Source of the DNA: Rhizoclosmatium globosum
Lineage: Eukaryota; Chytridiomycota; Chytridiomycetes; Chytridiales; Chytriomycetaceae
Assembly: GCA_002104985.1 (NCBI GenBank)
Contig: MCGO01000183.1
Span: 1 to 64,000 of the forward strand
Length of the DNA stretch: 64,000 nucleotides
Direction of reading: 5' to 3'
The notes beneath the pieces are model-generated. The model ran no database searches. It was not told the origin of the DNA and was given only the letters and a program-made list of their open reading frames with translations. Of this stretch, positions 23,101 through 38,100 are shown piece by piece (positions within the stretch are counted from its first letter, which is position 1; each line of letters starts with the position of its first letter). The translations under genes and the position numbers were made by a program.

Positions 23101-26100
23101 TTTGGGATCATGTGCCTTGGTGTTGTTGCATGCAGAAAAAGTGTGTGGGTTGGTTGTGTCTTGTCTTTTGGGATAATTATGGAACAGAGTGGCTGAGCCA
23201 CTCTCTTCAAGTACAGGCCGTCCATTGCTAATTATCATGACGTTTTTCTCTAGTCAGCACAGCCAAATTACTCTCTACAAAATTAGTCAAATGGAAATAG
23301 ATTTGGCATTGAATTGACTGTGTATGAGTACCTCCATTTTCAAACACCTTCTCCACACAGCACAGGGACACGTTAAGCAAAGTAGCTGACACTTTGGGAT
23401 CATGTGCCTTGGTGTTGTTGCATGCAGAAAAAGTGTGTGGGTTGGTGTGTCTTGTCTTTTGGGATAATTATGGAACAGAGTGGCTGAGCCACTCTCTTCA
23501 AGTACAGGCCGTCCATTGCTAATTATCATGACGTTTTTCTCTAGTCAGCACAACCAAATTAATCTCTACAAAATTAGTCAAATGGAAATAGATTTGGCAT
23601 TGAATTGACTGTGTATGAGTACCTTCCATTTTCAAACACCTTCTACCACACAGCACAGGGACACGTTAAGCAAACTAGCTGACACTTTGGGAGCATGTGC
23701 CTTGGTGTTGTTGCATGCAGAAAAAGTGTGTGGGTTGGTTGTGTCTTGTCTTTTGGGATAATTATGGAACAGAGTGGCTGAGCCACTCTCTTCAAGTACA
23801 GGCCGTCCATTGCTAATTATCATGACGTTTTTCTCTAGTCAGCACAACCAAATTAATCTCTACAAAATTAGTCAAATGGAAATAGATTTGGCATTGAATT
23901 GACTGTGTATGAGTACCTTCCATTTTCAAACACCTTCTGCCACACAGCACAGGGACACGTTAAGCAAAGTAGCTGACACTTTGGGAGCATGTGCCTTGGT
24001 GTTGTGCATGCAGAAAAAGTGTGTGGGTTGGTGTGTCTTGTCTTTTGGGATAATTATGGAACAGAGTGGCTGAGCCACTCTCTTCAAGTACAGGCCGTCC
24101 ATTGCTAATTATCATGACGTTTTTCTCTAGTCAGCACAACCAAATTACTCTCTACAAAATTAGTCAAATGGAAATAGATTTGGCATTGAATTGACTGTGT
24201 ATGAGTACCTCCATTTTCAAACACCTTCTGCCACACAGCACAGGGACACGTTAAGCAAAGTAGCTGACACTTTGGGATCATGTGCCTTGGTGTTGTTGCA
24301 TGCAGAAAAAGTGTGTGGGTTGGTCGTGTCTTGTCTTTTGGGATAATTATGGAACAGAGTGGCTGAGCCACTCTCTTCAAGTACAGGCCGTCCATTGCTA
24401 ATTATCATGACGTTTTTCTCTAGTCAGCACAACCAAATTAATCTCTACAAAATTAGTCAAATGGAAATAGATTTGGCATTGAATTGACTGTGTATGAGTA
24501 CCTTCCATTTTCAAACACCTTCTACCACTCAGCACAGGGACACGTTAAGCAAAGTAGCTGACACTTTGGGATCATGTGCCTTGGTGTTGTTGCATGCAGA
24601 AAAAGTGTGTGGGTTGGTTGTGTCTTGTCTTTTGGGATAATTATGGAACAGAGTGGCTGAGCCACTCTCTTCAAGTACAGGCCGTCCATTGCTAATTATC
24701 ATGACGTTTTTCTCTAGTCAGCACAACCAAATTAATCTCTACAAAATTGTCAAATGGAAATAGATTTGGCATTGAATTGACTGTGTATGAGTACCTCCAT
24801 TTTCAAACACCTTCTACCACTCAGCACAGGGACACGTTAAGCAAACTAGCTGACACTTTGGGATCATGTGCCTTGGTGTTGTTGCATGCAGAAAAAGTGT
24901 GTGGGTTGGTCGTGTCTTGTCTTTTGGGATAATTATGGAACAGAGTGGCTGAGCCACTCTCTTCAAGTACAGGCCGTCCATTGCTAATTATCATGACGTT
25001 TTTCTCTAGTCAGCACAACCAAATTAATCTCTACAAAATTAGTCAAATGGAAATAGATTTGGCATTGAATTGACTGTGTATGAGTACCTTCCATTTTCAA
25101 ACACCTTCTACCACCAGCACAGGGACACGTTAAGCAAAGTAGCTGACACTTTGGGAGCATGTGCCTTGGTGTTGTAGCATGCAGAAAAAGTGTGTGGGTT
25201 GGTTGTGTCTTGTCTTTTGGGATAATTATGGAACAGAGTGGCTGAGCCACTCTCTTCAAGTACAGGCCGTCCATTGCTAATTATCATGACGTTTTTCTCT
25301 AGTCAGCACAACCAAATTAATCTCTACAAAATTAGTCAAATGGAAATAGATTTGGCATTGAATTGACTGTGTATGAGTACCTCCATTTTCAAACACCTTC
25401 TGCCACACAGCACAGGGACACGTTAAGCAAACTAGCTGACACTTTGGGATCATGTGCCTTGGTGTTGTTGCATGCAGAAAAAGTGTGTGGGTTGGTTGTG
25501 TCTTGTCTTTTGGGATAATTATGGAACAGAGTGGCTGAGCCACTCTCTTCAAGTACAGGCCGTCCATTGCTAATTATCATGACGTTTTTCTCTAGTCAGC
25601 ACAACCAAATTAATCTCTACAAAATTGTCAAATGGAAATAGATTTGGCATTGAATTGACTGTGTATGAGTACCTTCCATTTTCAAACACCTTCTACCACT
25701 CAGCACAGGGACACGTTAAGCAAACTAGCTGACACTTTGGGAGCATGTGCCTTGGTGTTGTTGCATGCAGAAAAAGTGTGTGGGTTGGTTGTGTCTTGTC
25801 TTTTGGGATAATTATGGAACAGAGTGGCTGAGCCACTCTCTTCAAGTACAGGCCGTCCATTGCTAATTATCATGACGTTTTTCTCTAGTCAGCACAACCA
25901 AATTATCTCTACAAAATTAGTCAAATGGAAATAGATTTGGCATTGAATTGACTGTGTATGAGTACCTCCATTTTCAAACACCTTCTACCACCAGCACAGG
26001 GACACGTTAAGCAAACTAGCTGACACTTTGGGATCATGTGCCTTGGTGTTGTTGCATGCAGAAAAAGTGTGTGGGTTGGTTGTGTCTTGTCTTTTGGGAT

Positions 26101-29100
26101 AATTATGGAACAGAGTGGCTGAGCCACTCTCTTCAAGTACAGGCCGTCCATTGCTAATTATCATGACGTTTTTCTCTAGTCAGCACAACCAAATTACTCT
26201 CTACAAAATTAGTCAAATGGAAATAGATTTGGCATTGAATTGACTGTGTATGAGTACCTTCCATTTTCAAACACCTTCTGCCACACAGCACAGGGACACG
26301 TTAAGCAAAGTAGCTGACACTTTGGGATCATGTGCCTTGGTGTTGTTGCATGCAGAAAAAGTGTGTGGGTTGGTTGTGTCTTGTCTTTTGGGATAATTAT
26401 GGAACAGAGTGGCTGAGCCACTCTCTTCAAGTACAGGCCGTCCATTGCTAATTATCATGACGTTTTTCTCTAGTCAGCACAACCAAATTACTCTCTACAA
26501 AATTAGTCAAATGGAAATAGATTTGGCATTGAATTGACTGTGTATGAGTACCTTCCATTTTCAAACACCTTCTACCACACAGCACAGGGACACGTTAAGC
26601 AAAGTAGCTGACACTTTGGGATCATGTGCCTTGGTGTTGTTGCATGCAGAAAAAGTGTGTGGGTTGGTTGTGTCTTGTCTTTTGGGATAATTATGGAACA
26701 GAGTGGCTGAGCCACTCTCTTCAAGTACAGGCCGTCCATTGCTAATTATCATGACGTTTTTCTCTAGTCAGCACAACCAAATTACTCTCTACAAAATTAG
26801 TCAAATGGAAATAGATTTGGCATTGAATTGACTGTGTATGAGTACCTTCCATTTTCAAACACCTTCTACCACTCAGCACAGGGACACGTTAAGCAAACTA
26901 GCTGACACTTTGGGATCATGTGCCTTGGTGTTGTTGCATGCAGAAAAAGTGTGTGGGTTGGTTGTGTCTTGTCTTTTGGGATAATTATGGAACAGAGTGG
27001 CTGAGCCACTCTCTTCAAGTACAGGCCGTCCATTGCTAATTATCATGACGTTTTTCTCTAGTCAGCACAACCAAATTACTCTCTACAAAATTAGTCAAAT
27101 GGAAATAGATTTGGCATTGAATTGACTGTGTATGAGTACCTTCCATTTTCAAACACCTTCTGCCACACAGCACAGGGACACGTTAAGCAAATAGCTGACA
27201 CTTTGGGATCATGTGCCTTGGTGTTGTTGCATGCAGAAAAAGTGTGTGGGTTGGTTGTGTCTTGTCTTTTGGGATAATTATGGAACAGAGTGGCTGAGCC
27301 ACTCTCTTCAAGTACAGGCCGTCCATTGCTAATTATCATGACGTTTTTCTCTAGTCAGCACAACCAAATTATCTCTACAAAATTAGTCAAATGGAAATAG
27401 ATTTGGCATTGAATTGACTGTGTATGAGTACCTTCCATTTTCAAACACCTTCTGCCACACAGCACAGGGACACGTTAAGCAAAGTAGCTGACACTTTGGG
27501 ATCATGTGCCTTGGTGTTGTTGCATGCAGAAAAAGTGTGTGGGTTGGTTGTGTCTTGTCTTTTGGGATAATTATGGAACAGAGTGGCTGAGCCACTCTCT
27601 TCAAGTACAGGCCGTCCATTGCTAATTATCATGACGTTTTTCTCTAGTCAGCACAACCAAATTACTCTCTACAAAATTAGTCAAATGGAAATAGATTTGG
27701 CATTGAATTGACTGTGTATGAGTACCTTCCATTTTCAAACACCTTCTACCACTCAGCACAGGGACACGTTAAGCAAACTAGCTGACACTTTGGGATCATG
27801 TGCCTTGGTGTTGTTGCATGCAGAAAAAGTGTGTGGGTTGGTCGTGTCTTGTCTTTTGGGATAATTATGGAACAGAGTGGCTGAGCCACTCTCTTCAAGT
27901 ACAGGCCGTCCATTGCTAATTATCATGACGTTTTTCTCTAGTCAGCACAACCAAATTACTCTCTACAAAATTAGTCAAATGGAAATAGATTTGGCATTGA
28001 ATTGACTGTGTATGAGTACCTTCCATTTTCAAACACCTTCTACCACTCAGCACAGGGACACGTTAAGCAAACTAGCTGACACTTTGGGATCATGTGCCTT
28101 GGTGTTGTTGCATGCAGAAAAAGTGTGTGGGTTGGTTGTGTCTTGTCTTTTGGGATAATTATGGAACAGAGTGGCTGAGCCACTCTCTTCAAGTACAGGC
28201 CGTCCATTGCTAATTATCATGACGTTTTTCTCTAGTCAGCACAACCAAATTACTCTCTACAAAATTAGTCAAATGGAAATAGATTTGGCATTGAATTGAC
28301 TGTGTATGAGTACCTCCATTTTCAAACACCTTCTACCACTCAGCACAGGGACACGTTAAGCAAACTAGCTGACACTTTGGGATCATGTGCCTTGGTGTTG
28401 TTGCATGCAGAAAAAGTGTGTGGGTTGGTGTGTCTTGTCTTTTGGGATAATTATGGAACAGAGTGGCTGAGCCACTCTCTTCAAGTACAGGCCGTCCATT
28501 GCTAATTATCATGACGTTTTTCTCTAGTCAGCACAACCAAATTAATCTCTACAAAATTAGTCAAATGGAAATAGATTTGGCATTGAATTGACTGTGTATG
28601 AGTACTCTCCATTTTCAAACACCTTCTGCCACACAGCACAGGGACACGTTAAGCAAAGTAGCTGACACTTTGGGAGCATGTGCCTTGGTGTTGTAGCATG
28701 CAGAAAAAGTGTGTGGGTTGGTCGTGTCTTGTCTTTTGGGATAATTATGGAACAGAGTGGCTGAGCCACTCTCTTCAAGTACAGGCCGTCCATTGCTAAT
28801 TATCATGACGTTTTTCTCTAGTCAGCACAACCAAATTAATCTCTACAAAATTAGTCAAATGGAAATAGATTTGGCATTGAATTGACTGTGTATGAGTACC
28901 TTCCATTTTCAAACACCTTCTACCACTCAGCACAGGGACACGTTAAGCAAAGTAGCTGACACTTTGGGAGCATGTGCCTTGGTGTTGTTGCATGCAGAAA
29001 AAGTGTGTGGGTTGGTTGTGTCTTGTCTTTTGGGATAATTATGGAACAGAGTGGCTGAGCCACTCTCTTCAAGTACAGGCCGTCCATTGCTAATTATCAT

Positions 29101-32100
29101 GACGTTTTTCTCTAGTCAGCACAACCAAATTAATCTCTACAAAATTAGTCAAATGGAAATAGATTTGGCATTGAATTGACTGTGTATGAGTACCTCCATT
29201 TTCAAACACCTTCTCCACTCAGCACAGGGACACGTTAAGCAAAGTAGCTGACACTTTGGGATCATGTGCCTTGGTGTTGTTGCATGCAGAAAAAGTGTGT
29301 GGGTTGGTTGTGTCTTGTCTTTTGGGATAATTATGGAACAGAGTGGCTGAGCCACTCTCTTCAAGTACAGGCCGTCCATTGCTAATTATCATGACGTTTT
29401 TCTCTAGTCAGCACAACCAAATTAATCTCTACAAAATTAGTCAAATGGAAATAGATTTGGCATTGAATTGACTGTGTATGAGTACTCTCCATTTTCAAAC
29501 ACCTTCTGCCACACAGCACAGGGACACGTTAAGCAAACTAGCTGACACTTTGGGATCATGTGCCTTGGTGTTGTTGCATGCAGAAAAAGTGTGTGGGTTG
29601 GTTGTGTCTTGTCTTTTGGGATAATTATGGAACAGAGTGGCTGAGCCACTCTCTTCAAGTACAGGCCGTCCATTGCTAATTATCATGACGTTTTTCTCTA
29701 GTCAGCACAACCAAATTAATCTCTACAAAATTAGTCAAATGGAAATAGATTTGGCATTGAATTGACTGTGTATGAGTACTCTCCATTTTCAAACACCTTC
29801 TGCCACACAGCACAGGGACACGTTAAGCAAAGTAGCTGACACTTTGGGATCATGTGCCTTGGTGTTGTTGCATGCAGAAAAAGTGTGTGGGTTGGTTGTG
29901 TCTTGTCTTTTGGGATAATTATGGAACAGAGTGGCTGAGCCACTCTCTTCAAGTACAGGCCGTCCATTGCTAATTATCATGACGTTTTTCTCTAGTCAGC
30001 ACAACCAAATTACTCTCTACAAAATTAGTCAAATGGAAATAGATTTGGCATTGAATTGACTGTGTATGAGTACCTTCCATTTTCAAACACCTTCTACCAC
30101 TCAGCACAGGGACACGTTAAGCAAACTAGCTGACACTTTGGGATCATGTGCCTTGGTGTTGTTGCATGCAGAAAAAGTGTGTGGGTTGGTGTGTCTTGTC
30201 TTTTGGGATAATTATGGAACAGAGTGGCTGAGCCACTCTCTTCAAGTACAGGCCGTCCATTGCTAATTATCATGACGTTTTTCTCTAGTCAGCACAACCA
30301 AATTAATCTCTACAAAATTAGTCAAATGGAAATAGATTTGGCATTGAATTGACTGTGTATGAGTACCTCCATTTTCAAACACCTTCTACCACTCAGCACA
30401 GGGACACGTTAAGCAAACTAGCTGACACTTTGGGATCATGTGCCTTGGTGTTGTTGCATGCAGAAAAAGTGTGTGGGTTGGTTGTGTCTTGTCTTTTGGG
30501 ATAATTATGGAACAGAGTGGCTGAGCCACTCTCTTCAAGTACAGGCCGTCCATTGCTAATTATCATGACGTTTTTCTCTAGTCAGCACAACCAAATTAAT
30601 CTCTACAAAATTAGTCAAATGGAAATAGATTTGGCATTGAATTGACTGTGTATGAGTACTCTCCATTTTCAAACACCTTCTGCCACACAGCACAGGGACA
30701 CGTTAAGCAAAGTAGCTGACACTTTGGGAGCATGTGCCTTGGTGTTGTAGCATGCAGAAAAAGTGTGTGGGTTGGTGTGTCTTGTCTTTTGGGATAATTA
30801 TGGAACAGAGTGGCTGAGCCACTCTCTTCAAGTACAGGCCGTCCATTGCTAATTATCATGACGTTTTTCTCTAGTCAGCACAACCAAATTAATCTCTACA
30901 AAATTAGTCAAATGGAAATAGATTTGGCATTGAATTGACTGTGTATGAGTACCTCCATTTTCAAACACCTTCTGCCACACAGCACAGGGACACGTTAAGC
31001 AAAGTAGCTGACACTTTGGGAGCATGTGCCTTGGTGTTGTAGCATGCAGAAAAAGTGTGTGGGTTGGTCGTGTCTTGTCTTTTGGGATAATTATGGAACA
31101 GAGTGGCTGAGCCACTCTCTTCAAGTACAGGCCGTCCATTGCTAATTATCATGACGTTTTTCTCTAGTCAGCACAACCAAATTAATCTCTACAAAATTAG
31201 TCAAATGGAAATAGATTTGGCATTGAATTGACTGTGTATGAGTACCTTCCATTTTCAAACACCTTCTACCACTCAGCACAGGGACACGTTAAGCAAACTA
31301 GCTGACACTTTGGGATCATGTGCCTTGGTGTTGTTGCATGCAGAAAAAGTGTGTGGGTTGGTCGTGTCTTGTCTTTTGGGATATTATGGAACAGAGTGGC
31401 TGAGCCACTCTCTTCAAGTACAGGCCGTCCATTGCTAATTATCATGACGTTTTTCTCTAGTCAGCACAACCAAATTACTCTCTACAAAATTAGTCAAATG
31501 GAAATAGATTTGGCATTGAATTGACTGTGTATGAGTACCTTCCATTTTCAAACACCTTCTACCACTCAGCACAGGGACACGTTAAGCAAACTAGCTGACA
31601 CTTTGGGATCATGTGCCTTGGTGTTGTGCATGCAGAAAAAGTGTGTGGGTTGGTCGTGTCTTGTCTTTTGGGATAATTATGGAACAGAGTGGCTGAGCCA
31701 CTCTCTTCAAGTACAGGCCGTCCATTGCTAATTATCATGACGTTTTTCTCTAGTCAGCACAACCAAATTACTCTCTACAAAATTAGTCAAATGGAAATAG
31801 ATTTGGCATTGAATTGACTGTGTATGAGTACCTCCATTTTCAAACACCTTCTACCACACAGCACAGGGACACGTTAAGCAAAGTAGCTGACACTTTGGGA
31901 GCATGTGCCTTGGTGTTGTGCATGCAGAAAAAGTGTGTGGGTTGGTCGTGTCTTGTCTTTTGGGATAATTATGGAACAGAGTGGCTGAGCCACTCTCTTC
32001 AAGTACAGGCCGTCCATTGCTAATTATCATGACGTTTTTCTCTAGTCAGCACAACCAAATTAATCTCTACAAAATTAGTCAAATGGAAATAGATTTGGCA

Positions 32101-35100
32101 TTGAATTGACTGTGTATGAGTACCTCCATTTTCAAACACCTTCTACCACCAGCACAGGGACACGTTAAGCAAAGTAGCTGACACTTTGGGAGCATGTGCC
32201 TTGGTGTTGTGCATGCAGAAAAAGTGTGTGGGTTGGTCGTGTCTTGTCTTTTGGGATAATTATGGAACAGAGTGGCTGAGCCACTCTCTTCAAGTACAGG
32301 CCGTCCATTGCTAATTATCATGACGTTTTTCTCTAGTCAGCACAACCAAATTAATCTCTACAAAATTAGTCAAATGGAAATAGATTTGGCATTGAATTGA
32401 CTGTGTATGAGTACTCTCCATTTTCAAACACCTTCTGCCACACAGCACAGGGACACGTTAAGCAAAGTAGCTGACACTTTGGGAGCATGTGCCTTGGTGT
32501 TGTAGCATGCAGAAAAAGTGTGTGGGTTGGTCGTGTCTTGTCTTTTGGGATAATTATGGAACAGAGTGGCTGAGCCACTCTCTTCAAGTACAGGCCGTCC
32601 ATTGCTAATTATCATGACGTTTTTCTCTAGTCAGCACAACCAAATTAATCTCTACAAAATTAGTCAAATGGAAATAGATTTGGCATTGAATTGACTGTGT
32701 ATGAGTACCTCCATTTTCAAACACCTTCTGCCACACAGCACAGGGACACGTTAAGCAAAGTAGCTGACACTTTGGGAGCATGTGCCTTGGTGTTGTAGCA
32801 TGCAGAAAAAGTGTGTGGGTTGGTCGTGTCTTGTCTTTTGGGATATTATGGAACAGAGTGGCTGAGCCACTCTCTTCAAGTACAGGCCGTCCATTGCTAA
32901 TTATCATGACGTTTTTCTCTAGTCAGCACAACCAAATTAATCTCTACAAAATTAGTCAAATGGAAATAGATTTGGCATTGAATTGACTGTGTATGAGTAC
33001 CTTCCATTTTCAAACACCTTCTACCACTCAGCACAGGGACACGTTAAGCAAAGTAGCTGACACTTTGGGATCATGTGCCTTGGTGTTGTTGCATGCAGAA
33101 AAAGTGTGTGGGTTGGTCGTGTCTTGTCTTTTGGGATAATTATGGAACAGAGTGGCTGAGCCACTCTCTTCAAGTACAGGCCGTCCATTGCTAATTATCA
33201 TGACGTTTTTCTCTAGTCAGCACAACCAAATTAATCTCTACAAAATTAGTCAATGGAAATAGATTTGGCATTGAATTGACTGTGTATGAGTACCTCCATT
33301 TTCAAACACCTTCTACCACACAGCACAGGGACACGTTAAGCAAAGTAGCTGACACTTTGGGAGCATGTGCCTTGGTGTTGTTGCATGCAGAAAAAGTGTG
33401 TGGGTTGGTCGTGTCTTGTCTTTTGGGATAATTATGGAACAGAGTGGCTGAGCCACTCTCTTCAAGTACAGGCCGTCCATTGCTAATTATCATGACGTTT
33501 TTCTCTAGTCAGCACAACCAAATTAATCTCTACAAAATTAGTCAAATGGAAATAGATTTGGCATTGAATTGACTGTGTATGAGTACTCTCCATTTTCAAA
33601 CACCTTCTGCCACACAGCACAGGGACACGTTAAGCAAAGTAGCTGACACTTTGGGAGCATGTGCCTTGGTGTTGTAGCATGCAGAAAAAGTGTGTGGGTT
33701 GGTCGTGTCTTGTCTTTTGGGATTATTATGGAACAGAGTGGCTGAGCCACTCTCTTCAAGTACAGGCCGTCCATTGCTAATTATCATGACGTTTTTCTCT
33801 AGTCAGCACAACCAAATTAATCTCTACAAAATTAGTCAAATGGAAATAGATTTGGCATTGAATTGACTGTGTATGAGTACCTCCATTTTCAAACACCTTC
33901 TACCACTCAGCACAGGGACACGTTAAGCAAAGTAGCTGACACTTTGGGATCATGTGCCTTGGTGTTGTTGCATGCAGAAAAAGTGTGTGGGTTGGTGTGT
34001 CTTGTCTTTTGGGATAATTATGGAACAGAGTGGCTGAGCCACTCTCTTCAAGTACAGGCCGTCCATTGCTAATTATCATGACGTTTTTCTCTAGTCAGCA
34101 CAACCAAATTAATCTCTACAAAATTAGTCAAATGGAAATAGATTTGGCATTGAATTGACTGTGTATGAGTACTCTCCATTTTCAAACACCTTCTGCCACA
34201 CAGCACAGGGACACGTTAAGCAAAGTAGCTGACACTTTGGGAGCATGTGCCTTGGTGTTGTAGCATGCAGAAAAAGTGTGTGGGTTGGTCGTGTCTTGTC
34301 TTTTGGGATTATTATGGAACAGAGTGGCTGAGCCACTCTCTTCAAGTACAGGCCGTCCATTGCTAATTATCATGACGTTTTTCTCTAGTCAGCACAACCA
34401 AATTAATCTCTACAAAATTAGTCAAATGGAAATAGATTTGGCATTGAATTGACTGTGTATGAGTACCTCCATTTTCAAACACCTTCTGCCACACAGCACA
34501 GGGACACGTTAAGCAAAGTAGCTGACACTTTGGGAGCATGTGCCTTGGTGTTGTAGCATGCAGAAAAAGTGTGTGGGTTGGTCGTGTCTTGTCTTTTGGG
34601 ATATTATGGAACAGAGTGGCTGAGCCACTCTCTTCAAGTACAGGCCGTCCATTGCTAATTATCATGACGTTTTTCTCTAGTCAGCACAACCAAATTAATC
34701 TCTACAAAATTAGTCAATGGAAATAGATTTGGCATTGAATTGACTGTGTATGAGTACCTTCCATTTTCAAACACCTTCTACCACTCAGCACAGGGACACG
34801 TTAAGCAAAGTAGCTGACACTTTGGGATCATGTGCCTTGGTGTTGTTGCATGCAGAAAAAGTGTGTGGGTTGGTGTGTCTTGTCTTTTGGGATAATTATG
34901 GAACAGAGTGGCTGAGCCACTCTCTTCAAGTACAGGCCGTCCATTGCTAATTATCATGACGTTTTTCTCTAATCAGCACAACCAAATTAATCTCTACAAA
35001 ATTAGTCAAATGGAAATAGATTTGGCATTGAATTGACTGTGTATGAGTACCTCCATTTTCAAACACCTTCTACCACTCAGCACAGGGACACGTTAAGCAA

Positions 35101-38100
35101 ACTAGCTGACACTTTGGGATCATGTGCCTTGGTGTTGTTGCATGCAGAAAAAGTGTGTGGGTTGGTGTGTCTTGTCTTTTGGGATAATTATGGAACAGAG
35201 TGGCTGAGCCACTCTCTTCAAGTACAGGCCGTCCATTGCTAATTATCATGACGTTTTTCTCTAGTCAGCACAACCAAATTAATCTCTACAAAATTAGTCA
35301 AATGGAAATAGATTTGGCATTGAATTGACTGTGTATGAGTACCCTCCATTTTCAAACACCTTCTACCACTCAGCACAGGGACACGTTAAGCAAACTAGCT
35401 GACACTTTGGGATCATGTGCCTTGGTGTTGTTGCATGCAGAAAAAGTGTGTGGGTTGGTGTGTCTTGTCTTTTGGGATAATTATGGAACAGAGTGGCTGA
35501 GCCACTCTCTTCAAGTACAGGCCGTCCATTGCTAATTATCATGACGTTTTTCTCTAATCAGCACAGCCAAATTAATCTCTACAAAATTAGTCAAATGGAA
35601 ATAGATTTGGCATTGAATTGACTGTGTATGAGTACCTCCATTTTCAAACACCTTCTACCACTCAGCACAGGGACACGTTAAGCAAACTAGCTGCACTTTG
35701 GGATCATGTGCCTTGGTGTTGTTGCATGCAGAAAAAGTGTGTGGGTTGGTCGTGTCTTGTCTTTTGGGATAATTATGGAACAGAGTGGCTGAGCCACTCT
35801 CTTCAAGTACAGGCCGTCCATTGCTCATTATCATGACGTTTTTCTCTAATCAGCACAGCCACATTAATTTCTACAAAATTAGTCAAATGGAAATAGATTT
35901 GGCTTGACTTGACTGTGTATGAGTACCCTCCATTTTCAAACACCTTCTACCACTCAGCACAGGGACACGTTAAGCAAACTAGCTGACACTTTGGGATCAT
36001 GTGCCTTGGTGTTGTTGCATGCAGAAAAAGTGTGTGGGTTGGTTGTGTCTTGTCTTTTGGGATTATTATGGAACAGAGTGGCTGAGCCACTCTCTTCAAG
36101 TACAGGCCGTCCATTGCTAATTATCATGACGTTTTTCTCTAGTCAGCACAACCAAATTAATCTCTACAAAATTAGTCAAATGGAAATAGATTTGGCATTG
36201 AATTGACTGTGTATGAGTACGTTGTGTCTTGTCTTTTGGGATAATTATGGAACAGAGTGGCTGAGCCACTCTCTTCAAGTACAGGCCGTCCATTGCTAAT
36301 TATCATGACGTTTTTCTCTAATCAGCACAACCAAATTATCTCTACAAAATTAGTCAAATGGAAATAGATTTGGCATTGAATTGACTGTGTATGAGTACCC
36401 TCCATTTTCAAACACCTTCTACCACTCAGCACAGGGACACGTTAAGCAAACTAGCTGACCTTGGGATCATGTGCCTTGGTGTTGTTGCATGCAGAAAAAG
36501 TGTGTGGGTTGGTCGTGTCTTGCCTTTTGGGATAATTATGGAACAGAGTGGCTGAGCCACTCTCTTCAAGTACAGGCCGTCCATTGCTAATTATCATGAC
36601 TTTTTCTCTAGTCAGCACAACCAAATTAATCTCTACAAAATTAGTCAAATGGAAATAGATTTGGCATTGAATTGACTGTGTATGAGTACTCTCCATTTTC
36701 AAACACCTTCTGCCACACAGCACAGGGACACGTTAAGCAAAGTAGCTGACACTTTGGGACATGTGCCTTGGTGTTGTAGCATGCAGAAAAAGTGTGTGGG
36801 TTGGTCGTGTCTTGTCTTTTGGGATTATTATGGAACAGAGTGGCTGAGCCACTCTCTTCAAGTACAGGCCGTCCATTGCTAATTATCATGACGTTTTTCT
36901 CTATCAGCACAACCAATTAATCTCTACAAAATTAGTCAAATGGAAATAGATTTGGCATTGAATTGACTGTGTATGAGTACCTCCATTTTCAAACACCTTC
37001 TACCACCAGCACAGGGACACGTTAAGCAAAGTAGCTGACACTTTGGGATCATGTGCCTTGGTGTTGTTGCATGCAGAAAAAGTGTGTGGGTTGGTGTGTC
37101 TTGTCTTTTGGGATAATTATGGAACAGAGTGGCTGAGCCACTCTCTTCAAGTACAGGCCGTCCATTGCTAATTATCATGACGTTTTTCTCTATCAGCACA
37201 GCCAAATTAATCTCTACAAAATTAGTCAAATGGAAATAGATTTGGCATTGAATTGACTGTGTATGAGTACCTCCATTTTCAAACACCTTCTGCCACACAG
37301 CACAGGGACACGTTAAGCAAAGTAGCTGACACTTTGGGATCATGTGCCTTGGTGTTGTTGCATGCAGAAAAAGTGTGTGGGTTGGTTGTGTCTTGTCTTT
37401 TGGGATAATTATGGAACAGAGTGGCTGAGCCACTCTCTTCAAGTACAGGCCGTCCATTGCTAATTATCATGACGTTTTTCTCTAATCAGCACAGCCAAAT
37501 TAATCTCTACAAAATTAGTCAAATGGAAATAGATTTGGCATTGAATTGACTGTGTATGAGTACTCTCCATTTTCAAACACCTTCTGCCACACAGCACAGG
37601 GACACGTTAAGCAAAGTAGCTGACACTTTGGGATCATGTGCCTTGGTGTTGTTGCATGCAGAAAAAGTGTGTGGGTTGGTGTGTCTTGTCTTTTGGGATA
37701 ATTATGGAACAGAGTGGCTGAGCCACTCTCTTCAAGTACAGGCCGTCCATTGCTAATTATCATGACGTTTTTCTCTAGTCAGCACAACCAAATTAATCTC
37801 TACAAAATTAGTCAATTGGAAATAGATTTGGCATTGAATTGACTGTGTATGAGTACTCTCCATTTTCAAACACCTTCTGCCACACAGCACAGGGACACGT
37901 TAAGCAAAGTAGCTGACACTTTGGGAGCATGTGCCTTGGTGTTGTAGCATGCAGAAAAAGTGTGTGGGTTGGTCGTGTCTTGTCTTTTGGGATTATTATG
38001 GAACAGAGTGGCTGAGCCACTCTCTTCAAGTACAGGCCGTCCATTGCTAATTATCATGACTTTTTCTCTAATCAGCACAACCAAATTAATCTCTACAAAA

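Noticed and set aside
36936..37457. 173-residue frame spanning two satellite units
   Set aside because: It exists only because missing bases in two units happen to join the frames. It is not found in the other units.
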